Of a DNA stretch of 64,000 bases, positions 21,505-32,992 are shown piece by piece. Both the position numbers and the translations under genes were made by a program. Position 1 is the first letter of the stretch; every line of letters starts with the position of its first letter. The stretch is from NCBI RefSeq assembly GCF_018446385.1, contig NC_055988.1, positions 163,444,209 through 163,508,208 on the forward strand, given 5' to 3'. This stretch comes from Zingiber officinale. Taxonomy: Eukaryota; Streptophyta; Magnoliopsida; Zingiberales; Zingiberaceae. The notes under the pieces were generated by a model, which worked only from the letters and a program-made list of their open reading frames with translations, made no database searches and had not been told where the DNA came from.

Positions 21505-22757
21505 ATGTCGCCGGCGATGAGGCATAGCGCCGCCGTGGGTGCCAAAACAGCGCGGGCATGCGACGGGTGCCTGCGCCGCCGCGCCCGGTGGTTCTGCGAG
21601 GCCGACGAGGCCTTCCTCTGCCAGGCCTGCGACGTCTCGGTCCACTCCGCTAACCCCCTCGCACGCCGCCACCAACGCGTCCGCCTCAACACCGCCTCCT
21701 CCCTCGAGCCCCCTTCTTCTCCCCCCGCGTGGCTCCATGGCTTCACCCGCAAGCCCCGAACGCCGCGCGGCAAGCCGCTGGGGATCTCCAAGGCCGAGCC
21801 CCTTGTGCCGGACCTCGAGGCCATGGCCGTGGCGGATGAGGAGGAGTTGGACGAGCAGCAACAGCAACAGCAGCTCCTCTACTGCGTGCCCATCCTGGAC
21901 CCTGTTATCGACGAGCTCTGCTTGCATCCCCTGTTCGCCGACGACGCAAACGCTTCCGGCGAGGAGGTGAAGCCGGCGACTGAGGCAACAGGGGAACTGT
22001 GCTTGCCTGGGTCCTCCTCCGACGCCTTCGCAGGGCTTCACCCGTCGGAGATGGACCTCGCGGAGTTCGCTTCCGACATGGAGACTTTGCTCGGCCGGGG
22101 TCTCGGCGATGACTGCTTCTCCATGGCCGAGCTGGGATTGTTGGGAGAGGATGAGGAGGGGAGGCGAAAGGTGAAGGAGGAGATGGAGTTAGACGGCGGC
22201 GACGCGGCTTGTGATTACAGAGTCGACGCCGAGCTCGGTTCGGCTGCGATGGTTGCGGAAGTGGAGGAGGAGAACCCGTTGGAAAATCCGAGGATCAATC
22301 TGAGACTGGACTACGAGGCCGTGGTCGTGGCCTGGTCTTCTAACGGATGCTCGCCGTGGATGGACGGCGGTCGACCGGAGCTCGACCCCAACAGATTACT
22401 ATGGCCGGAACTCCACGTAAGAAACTAATCGAGCCTCCTTAATTACGTACGGTTTCAAAAATCTCATCTTTCTCAAACTCTGCTTCACGTTAGATGACGG
22501 CGGGAGACGGAGGAAGCGCGGAAGTGACGTACTACCCCCTGGGAGTGGCGGCGGCGGTGACGGTGGACGAGGGGAGGGAGGCGCGGGTGTCGAGGTACCG
22601 GGAGAAGCGGCGGACGAGGCTGTTCTCCAAGAAGATCCGCTACGAGGTGCGGAAGCTGAACGCGGAGAAGCGGCCGAGGATGAAGGGCCGCTTCGTGAAG
22701 CGGGCGTCGGCCTTCCCGGCTACCGGTGCACCAGCTGTTTCCTTGTTTTACAGATGA
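21505..22757 (+). CDS. single B-box plus CCT zinc-finger protein, CONSTANS-LIKE 16 type (two exons)
   Basis: This is a nuclear transcription regulator of the BBX/CONSTANS-like family, whose members act in light, flowering and pigment control. Exon 1 is 21505-22416 and exon 2 is 22494-22757. They join in frame to give 391 residues, normal for the one-B-box group (COL16, BBX14-17). The B-box at residues 19-56 has its zinc ligands Cys19, Cys22, Cys31, Asp34, Cys39, Cys42, His47 and His56. No second B-box follows. The middle is acidic with a Gln run (about 116-122). The CCT domain at about 332-374 begins [17 protein letters not shown] and ends KGRFVKR, and should give nuclear localisation and DNA or NF-Y contact. 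The start is the first Met of the frame, with another Met at residue 5. High GC3 fits a monocot gene. It is the only convincing host gene in the window and looks intact. The exact orthologue was not assigned. Confidence 0.95.
22417..22493 (+). other. intron of the BBX gene
   Basis: The 77-bp intron has a GTAAGA donor and a CACGTTAG acceptor. It falls between codons (phase 0) at PELH / MTAGD, a single intron just before the CCT exon. Without splicing, the frame would stop three codons into the intron. Confidence 0.9.
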
Positions 22758-23418
22758 AACTCCGACGATAGGTATCTGCTGCAGATTTACTACGCATATC
22801 GGTATCTACTGTAAGAGGGCAGGTTCACCTCTGCCTCATGAAGCCTTCTCTTCTTCCATGGAAGAACAGCTCAAGGTTTCCCTCTCTAAATAGCAAAAAA
22901 ACAAAGGATATGAGATTTGTTGCTATACACTACATCTGCATGCTGAATGATATCAGATATCTTGCTCACTATCAATCCATGTCTATGATATTGTAAATAC
23001 TTTGACCATGGTGAATTATTAAAGATTAGGAGTATTTTGTGCATGGTTTCTTTTCATTTTTTTTTTCTTTCGAATTCATCAACATCGATGGCTGGAGGGA
23101 GGTGTTTTAGTTCTACTTCTACGTGAAAAAAATGGAACTTTACGACAATAATTTAGTCAATCGTAGATTAGAAGAGGCCTTATTAATCGCAAACACTTGC
23201 GAGGATCTTTTGCTCTGTTATAAATGAAGTCTTTGGTGATGGATCCATTGAAGTTCAATATTGTAGCTTCAAATTGTTGCTCCTAATTGCCCCTCTAAAT
23301 CCTTTGCCTTGTATATATATTGTTCTAGTCGTCCTCTACCCTTCCCGCCGTTTCCTCCTAGTCACCTCCCTTTTCCTTTCCTACTCCTAATCCTCCTCTA
23401 GTTAGAACGTACTCTAAG
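22758..23418 (+). other. 3' flank of the BBX gene
   Basis: The 3' UTR probably runs to about 23050. There is no perfect AATAAA, and only AT-rich ATTATTAAAGATT near 23016 is a candidate for polyadenylation. Nothing recognisable follows up to 23418. Confidence 0.45.
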
Positions 23419-23515
23419 GTCGATCACTACAAGAATACAAAAGAATTATGGAACAGTATGATTGAGCTACATCAGGGTAAATATGATGTGGAGCTAGTCG
23501 ATAGTGATCTCTGAA
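23419..23515 (+). pseudogene. copia gag fragment
   Basis: The frame reads DHYKNTKELWNSMIELHQGK, the conserved end of the plant copia Gag N-terminal domain and the counterpart of KELWNNLAKLH in element 1. It stops at a TGA near 23512. No LTR could be attached to it. Confidence 0.7.
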
Positions 23516-24054
23516 GAATGCAACTCATGGCATTCAATATATGAGATGGAGGGATCGGAACCCAAATTCATTTAGAGTAAAAAAAAAACGATCATTAGAC
23601 TAGTTGCTAACTAAGATCAATGGATTTCTAAGTATTCCTTAATGGACATCAAAGGAGGATGAATACTCGGTGTCCAAGGATTTAGAAGTTTACCCATGCG
23701 AGAATATGTTATTAACAATGAGTTTGCATAAGGCCACCCACATTAATGTAAGCCTAGGAAGAAAGACATTATTTTGCCCCTATAGGTGTGGACTCTTGAG
23801 TATAAGTTGTGATCTGAATTTAATCAATAGATAAATTAGGAAGGAAGGAAGGAAGGAAGGCCGTGTATCTATCATAGAAACAGAAAGATATTATTAGTGA
23901 TAATGTCCTAAAACAATTGGATTGCTGAAAGAGAATTGTTATATAATGTACTTGCATATTATAATTAATGAAAGTATGCTTTTACTAATTGATCTCATTA
24001 AGTTTGTTAATGATAATCAAAAGAGATGTAAGACAATCCTGAAGTATTTAGCGC

Positions 24055-24057
<3 letters not shown>
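23516..24057. other. spacer without recognisable genes
   Basis: Nothing could be supported except a short (AAGG)n run near 23840-23862. Confidence 0.5.

Positions 24058-24116
<59 letters not shown>
24058..24116. repeat. (AT)n microsatellite
   Basis: This is an uninterrupted run of about 29 AT units. Retroelement-like sequence begins directly to its right. The ORF crossing it is an artefact. Confidence 0.97.
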
Positions 24117-24119
<3 letters not shown>

Positions 24120-25573
24120 TCCCTCAGCTTGGTAACTCGACCCTTTTCCCTACCTCTTGATCCGGGCACGGACTCACCCTCCTAATAGTGGAGTACGTGG
24201 GTAACACGATCATTGGAAGACATGCAATGACTAGGGACACGGATGAAGGTACGAGGGCCCATGTTGCAACCCCATGATCTGAACATGGGGTTCATGCACA
24301 CATAAGCCACAAAACTCTACTACTTTCTAAGGTTTTCTCCCAACCATTCCTCTTCTAACTTAAGTATTGGAGTGGTCGTGCCAAGCGCAACCTTGTATAA
24401 CCTTTTGCTGAGTATTGCAAAGATCTCGGGAGCTTTCTTTGTCACTTGTTCATTAGGAATTCTCCCTACCACAGTTGCTCTCTGTTAACTTATCCAGCAA
24501 CAATTTCAAACAAAAACAAATTGACATCGTCTGTGGGAAGTGCTTGAGCTAAGACGTTGAGATGATGGGCACCAGGAGAACTATCAAGAACCCTAACTAC
24601 ACAAGCGACAGAGGACATTGTGAGACTATCACCATGATGAGAGAAGATTTCAAGTGATTAGTCGACCAAAAGGTGCAAGATATATTGCAAAGACGCCCTC
24701 CAGTGAATTGGGCTCTCGAAGGAGTGCCCTCCGCCTTGGCCGAGGTACCTCCTCTCCCCAATCGAATGTAGTCGGATCTGGTTGGCCCTCCTCTCGCCGT
24801 ATTTGTAAAATCACCAAACTAGAATAGCGATTGCACTAGAGGAGCACTCAGACAAATCGATGGCGGGAGAGAGAACGCCTTGAAATCTCAACAAAGGCAA
24901 ACTACTCTTATCCGTAGAAGAGAGGGACTCCCAGAGTACTCCTTTCTTGAGTCATGTCTTGGAGGATGAACTGTTGTGTCACTTCCGATCACCTTAGCTC
25001 AGAGAGCATATGGGTTAGTCGATCCTGAGGACCACTTGCGTCAGTTTGAGAACACCTTTCTATTGTATCAATAGCTCAGCTAAGTGATGGTTTAGCAGAC
25101 TTCCACCCTATTCTATTTGATCTTTCGACGACTTCAAGACAACCTTCCTACATCATTTCACCAGCAACAAGCAGTACCATAAAACACCCCTCAATTTGTT
25201 AGCCATAAAGCAGAAGACTTTGAGGGAATATATTTAGTGGTTCAATCGAGTCACCTTGGATGTCTCCTCTGCCACCTCGGAGGTGCTAATGAGTGTCTTC
25301 TCTCAAGACCTATTGAAAGGAGATTTCTTTTGCTCTCTAGCGAAGAAACCCCTGATGGATTTTGACCATCTCTTGGGCTGAGTCGAGAAATACATCAATG
25401 TGGAAGAAGTCCATTCGTAAGAAGGAGAGAGGTAGGCGTGCTGACACTAGTGGTCACTCGACCTGAACATATGGCTCCCCAACCCTCTCTTTAAAATAGG
25501 GAGCCACACTTGCCTCATCAGTATTTGCCTGCCCAAAGGGGAGAGAGAACAGTGCAGACTATAGATACAGTTC
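24117..25573 (+). pseudogene. decayed Ty3/gypsy 5' end: LTR remnant, primer site and gag
   Basis: AAATTGACATCGTCTGTGGG at about 24518-24537 is a mutated form of the primer site AAATTGGCGCCGTCTGTGGG in the younger gypsy at 52542. Downstream, 24960-25430 carries the Retrotrans_gag pattern (DPEDHLRQFENTFLLYQ) in several frames with many stops, matching the gag of the 52.6-kb element. Sequence left of the primer site back to 24117 is probably the LTR. This is an old, non-functional relic. Confidence 0.75.
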
Positions 25574-25797
25574 CTGGTAAAATCGAAGAAATTTAGATAT
25601 TTCCACAATGGTATGATGTTATCCACTTTGAGCATAAACCATCATGATTTTATTTTTTAACTTTACCCAAAATGTCTCATACCAATGGAGATATTTTTCC
25701 CTTATAAGTTCATAATCTTTCCCATATATTTTCAATGTGGGACGTTGTTTGCAACCTTACAACTCCAACAATCCCTCCCTCAAATGAAGGACCGCAT
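25574..25797 (-). mobile_element. TRIM LTR and stub of internal region
   Basis: The segment 25574-25770 is a fourth copy of the TRIM LTR seen at 7434-8673 (ACAATGGTATGATGTTATCC, CTCATACCAATGGAGATAT, AATGTGGGACGTT, CCAACA). The complement of its polypurine tract (ATCCCTCCCTC) follows, as in the 7.4-kb copy. The sequence then stops at about 25797, where the LTR of element A begins, so the TRIM seems to have been split by A. Confidence 0.7.
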
Positions 25798-26120
25798 TAT
25801 AGGAGATCTAGTGGTCGGCTAGAAGGGGGTTCAATAGCTTGGACACCGCCAAGTTGATTACTTCTCTACAAGAAGGTTAGTTCATAGCGGAATATACTAA
25901 ACAAAACAATGAGAGCAAACAAGAAAGAACACAAACGCTAACACGATTCCTTTACGTTGTTTAGAGATTGCTTGCTCCTACTCCACGACTTGTCCTTGAG
26001 GTGGGCGAACCCTGAATCCTTCGGTGGATTAGTCCCCGGTAATCTCCGACTAGATCTTACTCCTTCTCGGTGGAATACAACCTCTCACAAGGCTCTCTTC
26101 CTCTTACAAGATGAACTTAC

Positions 26121-28515
26121 TGTTGGTTGCTACTCGGAAAACCTAGAGGTTCCACTGTACAAAATTTTATACAAAGATCTGAACATTTTCCTAGCTACCA
26201 TGTGTTCTTTTAAATTAAATTTTGGATCGCCTGCGGAACTTAACACGTTTGATCCAAAACTTAATCTATTTGTTCTTTTAGGTTTTGACTTGGATCTCCT
26301 GCGGAACTTAACATGTTCGACCCAAGTCACCTTAAGTTATTAATTCCATTAAATATTAATTTCCATAATTGGTTCCCAGTACTGACGTTCCGAGTCACAT
26401 GGCCTTCTTGGATATGGGAGCAACCACCACCGACTAGACAAAACATTTTATAGAAATCTAATATTTAATTTCCTAAAATAACTTTAGGTTAACCAAAAAG
26501 AACAATCAAAACACAAGGAAAAAAAAACAAAAGAACACAACTTCGAAAAACATATTCGAAATACTAGAACGTAAGCCTCTTGTATTTGGTATTATTTCCA
26601 TAAATAACTAGCATGATGCGGAAAAGAAAAATTACTAGTTATACCTTCTAAAAAGACCTCTTGATCTTCTACCGTATTCCTCTTCTAACCTCGGACGTTG
26701 TGTGGGCAACGATCTTCCGAGATGAGAAACCACCAACCACCTTCTTCTCCTCCTAGCTAGGTTCGGCCAACAATAAGGAAGCTTCACCAAGGAAGAAGAT
26801 CAAAACACCAACCAAGCTCCAAGAGATGATAGCTTTCTCTCCTTCTTCTTCTTCTTCTCCAAGTAGTATCCGGCCACCACAAGAGCTCCAAGGGGAGAGA
26901 GAGGTTCGGCCACCACAAGAAGAAGAGAGGGAGAGGATGATGGCCGGCCACATCAAGGAACAAAAGAGGGAGAGAAATAATAGAGGTTGTCTCTCATGAA
27001 GGCACCCTCACCCCTTCTTTTATATTCTTTGGCCTAAGCAAATTAGGGAATTTAATTACAATAAAATTTCCTTAACATGATTTAATTGAGAAAAATAAAA
27101 TAAAATTTTCCCAATTAAATTCTAATGGTCGGCCACATCATGAAATCAAATTAGACAAGTTTCAATCAACAATTAAAACTTCCTAATTTGTTTCCAGAAA
27201 TTTTAAAATTAAAATTTCTCTTCAAAATCTCTTCATGGTTGATAAAAAGAAATTTCTATAATTTTAATTTTACAACATGTGAATAATTTTTAAAGAGAAA
27301 ATAAAATATCTCACCAATCTACAAATAAGGAAAGAGATCTAATCTCTTTCTTTAATCTTTTGTAGATCTTTTACAAGAGAGATAATTTAATTTTAATTAT
27401 CTTTAATAAATTATATCTTCCACATAATAAAAATTAAAATTCTTTTTTAATTTAATTTGGCCGGCCCCTCTAGCTTGGGTTCAAGCTAGGGTCGGCCACC
27501 CCAATTTATACCTAGGCCGACCCTAGCTTGGTTCCCAAGCTAGCTTGGCCGGCCCCCTTTAGGTGGGTATAGAAGGTGGGTATAGGTGGGTATAGTACTC
27601 TATAAATAAGAGGCTACGATAGGGACCGAGAGGAGGAATTGATTTTGGTCTCCCGATAAAATTAAGCATCCCGTGTTCGCCCCGAACACACAACTTAATT
27701 TTATCAATAATAATTCATTCCACTAGAGAACTATTATTGAACTACCGCACCAATCCCAAATTATATTTTTGGGCTCCTTATTATGAGTGTGTTAGTCTCC
27801 CTGTGTTTAAGATATCGAATGTCCACTAATTAAGTGAGTTACTGACAACTCATTTAATTAATATCTTAGTCCAAGAGTAGTACCACTCAACCTTATCATC
27901 ATGTCGGACTAGGTCCACCTGCAGGGTTTAACATGACAATCCTTATGAGCTCCTCTTGGGGACATTATCAACCTAGTATCTCTAGGACACAGTTTCCTTC
28001 TATAATCAACAACACACACTATAAGTGATACCATTTCCCAACTTATCGGGCTTATTGATTCATCGAACTAAATCTCACCCATTGATAAATTAAAGAAATA
28101 AATATCAAATATATGTGCTTGTTATTATATTAGGATTAAGAGCACACACTTCCATAATAACCGAGGTCTTTGTTTCTTTATAAAGTCAGTATAAAAGAAA
28201 CGACCTCAAATGGTTCTACTCAATACACTCTAAGTGTACTAGTGTAATTATACAGCCAAGATAAACTGATACCTAATTACACTACGACCTTCCAATGGTT
28301 TGTTCCTTTCCATCTTGGTCGTGAGCTACTGTTTGTAATTTATAAGGTACTGATAACATGATCTTCTGTGTGTGACACCACACACCATGTTATCTACAAT
28401 ATAAATTAATTGAACAACTACATTTATCACAAATGTAGACATTTGACCAATGTGATTCTTATTTCTAGATAAATGTTTTATACCAAAAGCTAGGCTTTTA
28501 GTATACATTCTAACA
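26121..28515 (-). repeat. 3' LTR of copia X1 (left)
   Basis: The 2,395-bp LTR contains GGCCGGCC boxes, the inverted pair CTAGCTTGGGTTCAAGCTAG (about 27470-27490) and a TATTTATAG TATA-like site on the sense strand (about 27600-27610). A short ORF on the sense strand (26753-26956) recurs in other copies. Confidence 0.9.
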
Positions 28516-31500
28516 ATCTCCCACTTATACTAAAAGACTAAGCTGCCATACATCTGATTCCCATGCCTTTCAAAAAGCTCTTGCCTTAAGGACCTTAGGT
28601 TATCATCTGATGCAATCTAGGCGGCAACAACTTCTCCTCGTTATACAATTTCTCGTATTGGGTAGTACTTGCGCTCTATTGTGTTTACTTGCCTTATAGA
28701 CTCATGATTTCTTCGAGTTTGCTACTGCACCATTATTATTACAATAAATTGTAATAATCTTTGGACAAACTAGAAATCATATCTAAGTCTATCTTGAGGT
28801 TATTAAGTCATTCATCTTTTATGGCTACCTCAGAGGCTTGCCATATACTCAGCTTCTATGGTGGAGTCCAGAAAAACACCTATGCTTATCACTCTTCCAT
28901 AGTTATGACTTTTCCTCCTAAAGTAAACACAAAACCCCGAGGTTGACTTATTATTGTTTCTATCCGATTGGAAGTCAAAATCCATGCAACCCACAAGAAC
29001 CAAATTAACTGCCTTGTGAGCTAGCATATAATCTCTAGTGCCTCTAAGGTACTTCAATATATGCTTTACTGCAGTTCACTGTCCTTGTCCAGGGTTACTT
29101 TGATATCTGCTAACTATGCCCTTGGCAAAACAGATTTCTGATCTCATGCATAGCATACATTAGTCTTCCGACAGCCGAAGTATAAAGAACTGCCTTTATT
29201 TCCTTTATCTCCTTTGATGTCTACAGAGACATATCTTTAGATAAAGTTACTCCATCTTGAAAAGGTAAGAAACCTTTCTTGGAGTTTTGCATGCTTAAAA
29301 CGAGCAAGGATTTTTCCGATGTATGAAGCTTGGGATAAGTAAAATATTCTTTTCTTGCGATCCCTTATTACTTTGATCTCAAGAATATATACATTCTCCC
29401 AAGTCCTTTATATCAAATTATTTGGACAACCATACCCCTACTTCTGACAACATTTTGATATTATTTCCAACTACCAAAAATGCTATCTACGTATAGTACA
29501 AGAAATACCACCACGTTTCCATCACATCTTTTGTATACACAAGACTTATCCGTTTACTCAATAAATCCATAGGTCTGGATTACTTTGATAAACCGGATAT
29601 TCCAAGACCTTGAAGCTTTGCCTCAGTCCATAGACTGACTGAGCTTGCACACAAGATGCTCTTAGCCCTTTGCAATGAACCCTTCTGGTTGCTTTATATG
29701 GATGCTTTCATCAAGACTTCCATTAAGGAATGCTGTCTTGACATCCACTTGCCAAATAGATAAAAGAATCCGGATAGACTTAAGCATGACTACCAGTGAA
29801 AAAGTTTCCTTTTTCATCAAGCCTTGATTTGAAAGTTACTACCTTCCTTTCTATCCCTCTTTTCCTATTATAGACCTTTTAACACCCAAAGGCTTTTACA
29901 CCATTTGGTGGTTCTACAAGCTTCCAGATTTTATTAGAATACATATATTCTAATTCTGTTATTCATTACTCTTTTCCAAGATGTTGCATCTTTATCTTGG
30001 AGTGTTTCGTCATATGTCCGGAGATCAGGTTCATGTCCTCCAGGGATCGAGTCCAAAAACTCTCCCAAAACATGAATCTTTTTAGGTTGCCTAACAACCC
30101 TCCCACTACGACAAGGCACTTTCTGTAATTGTGTATCATTTGTGATATGTGTTGCAGTTTCCTTGTGGTATCTCATCTTGTACAGTTGGTACTAGATTAG
30201 ACATGTCTTTTATTATTTCCTTAAGAACAAATTTTTCTTATGGGCACATGGTTTATTACATAGTCCTTTTCTAAAAATCGGTCATTGATGCTAACAATGA
30301 CCTTCTGATTTTTAAGACTATAAACCTACTTTCATTTCTCTAGGATAACCCACAAACAAGTGAATTCCTGTCCAACTTATCATTGTCTCTCTTCTGCATA
30401 TGTGCTGGACTACCCGAATCCGAATATGCTTCGAAATAGGCTTACGCCTATTCAGCAATTCTATATGAGTAGAGAGTTCTGTCTTTGGAAGGTACTATAT
30501 TCATTTCCGTTTCCAGAGTATATCCTTAAAATGATTTTGGTAATATTCTAAATAACTCATCAATCTACTTATTTCCATAAGAGTCCTATACCTTCCTTTT
30601 TCTACACCATTTTGTTAGGGTATACCAGGTGCAGTTAGTTGGGATTGAATCCCTACTTCTGATAAGTGACTCCTAAATTCTCCCAAGAGGTACTTGCCAC
30701 TACGATCTTACCATAGTGACTTTTACTTTAACATTTCTCCGCATCAGCCTTGTACTCTTTGAACTAATCAAAGTACTTAGTCTTGCGGTACATTAAGTAA
30801 ATTTATTTGTATCTTGAATAATTGTCTATAAAATAGATGAAATATTCAATACTACCTCTTGTCTGGATAGTCATAGGATCACACAAATCAGAATGAACCA
30901 ATTTCAACATATCTTTGACTCCATACCCCTTAGACTTAAAAGCTTCTTGGTTATTTTTCCTTCCAAGTAAGACTCGTAGGTTGGAAAGATTTCCACTACT
31001 AATGAACCCAAAATTTCATCAGCTACCAATGAATCCTATTCAAGTTAATATAACCTAGCCTTAGAAGCCAAAGATATAATTGGTTCATTTTCGAAGGTTA
31101 CTTTCTCTTAAAGTTAGAAGATGTGTTACTAATTACATTTGTTGCATCGTGAGAGTTATTGGATTTATAAATTGCCAACCAACGTACCAGAACAGATAAC
31201 TTCCCTCTTTTTTTTAATAACAACTTTGTTATTAAAAGAGGCAGAATATCAAGTTCTTTGAATAGTTTAGAAACTGAAAACTAGTTATTTCTAAACTTGG
31301 TGCGTAAAGACAATTACTCAAAAATCCATGTTTTATTCTTATCAAAAGATAAATATCTCCCACTGCAACATTTCTCTTATTAGAGTTATAAGATGTGTTT
31401 TAATTTTCATTTAGTTGCCGGGTTTCCCTGCAATGAATTGCGGACATGATTAATGGCATCTGTATCTACACTCCAGGTTCTGGTAGATAACACCACTAAA

Positions 31501-31665
31501 CATGTTTCAACTAATGAATTAAATACACCTATATTGTTCTTAGTTCTAAGAAGACAGTTTACCTTAATGTCCAAGTTCTATTTCCAATCATTACAATTAG
31601 GATTACTAAGTCTTTCTTATAGTATGACTACTAGGGGATTGACAAACATTTTAAATCCTAAGAAT
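28516..31665 (-). pseudogene. decayed gag-pol of copia X1
   Basis: Reading downward, a broken gag start lies at about 31662-31600 (related to the X2 gag start at 57891). Most of gag is missing, and a protease remnant follows near 31435-31490. Integrase traces lie at about 31300-30600. The linker with SGRVVRQP is at 30176-29934 and RT at about 29900-29330. RNase H fragments include KYLRGTRDYM and SDRNNNKSTSGF at 29057-28830. The RT active site reads YVDS (29482-29493) instead of YVDD. Stops and frameshifts occur throughout, so no enzyme can be made. Confidence 0.85.
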
Positions 31666-32992
31666 CACAAAAATACTTGGTCAAGATCAACTCCATAAAA
31701 ATTCCCATGAATTTTGTATGCCACGATAGTGTGGACGTATACAAAATCGAAGAGAAGATTTTATTCATTAATTTTATTATCTCGTCAACTTTACTTTATG
31801 ACGAATAAAATTAATAGTTGATCTGTCTTTGATCAAATATTTGGTCAAAAACTTTTGAATTTAAAAAAAAATATTGATTCCTCAAACAATATTATTTAAA
31901 TTCACCAACACCTCAAACACTGTGAATTTTGTATGCCACGTTAGTGTGGACGTATACAAATTAAACATTTGTAAAAGGAGGGTTTTAACCCATTAATTTT
32001 ATTATCTTGTCAACCTAACTTTTTGACAAATAAAATTAATAGTTGGTATCATTTGGTCACACAAATAATAGCAGTGACTCCGATGGGGAGGATACTATTA
32101 GATGTGTCTAAGTGTATACCATTACTTGACAGTAAGTCCATTAATAAGATTATGCCCCTTCCGTTGGGGAAGATCACACGCTCTTAATTAACTTCCTATA
32201 GTCATCCAAAAATGGAAGTCTGTTCTAGTGATCCACAAACAAGCTCACCTGTTATGGAGGAAGGCACTCAGAGCCAACGCGCAAGCTTGTTTGCATCACT
32301 TACAAACCAGTAATGGAAACCATGGGATTTACTTACAAAACCCTCTCCCACTTAGTTATTTATAAATGAGGAATTTTAACTATGCTAGCCTACTAAATAT
32401 ATAAACTAACATGCACACACAACACAATATAAAAGCAATAAATAGAAAATCTAATTTTCAACTATTATGACTTTTATCTCTTGTTGTCCTCTGTGTGTTG
32501 TCATCCCAAGCTGCTGCCATATTTGGCCACTGCCATCCATCTTGCTCCTAGTTTCGCTGCGCCTCTGGTCCTTAGAAGGTTCCACGCTTTGCAAGATTCG
32601 ATCCGCGACATAAATAGAATTTTACATTTTGATCCTATATTCCTCGAAGGAATGTACATGTAAATTAGATCGAACATAAAATAAAATTTACATCCATCGA
32701 TCCTATATTCCATAAAAGGAATGTACATATAACTAGATCAAAAATAAAATCCTAATAAAACTAAATACAGCTCCTGCTGTATTTTATAATACAATCATGC
32801 ACACATAATAAAATGCCCTTGACATGTCCAAGGGTCCAATCACACACATAATAACTATAAGCCATAATAGTTGGATCATGCATCCACAAAGTTAGCACAT
32901 CCTACTATTAACCTGCCTAAATTATGTATGACATGTGCATAATTAAACTAATACCAAATACACAGAGGCAAAACCCTAGCTCTGATACCAAT
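31666..32992 (-). other. untranslated leader and primer site of copia X1
   Basis: About 1.3 kb separates the 5' LTR from the gag remnant. It is clearly related to the X2 leader at 56785-57890 (for example ATACTATTAGATGTGTCTAA). The primer site complement ends at 32992. Confidence 0.8.

Noticed and set aside
21451..22041. 196-codon antisense ORF over the BBX exon
   Set aside because: It is a shadow of a GC-rich coding exon. The opposite strand has a B-box with all ligands and a spliced CCT domain.
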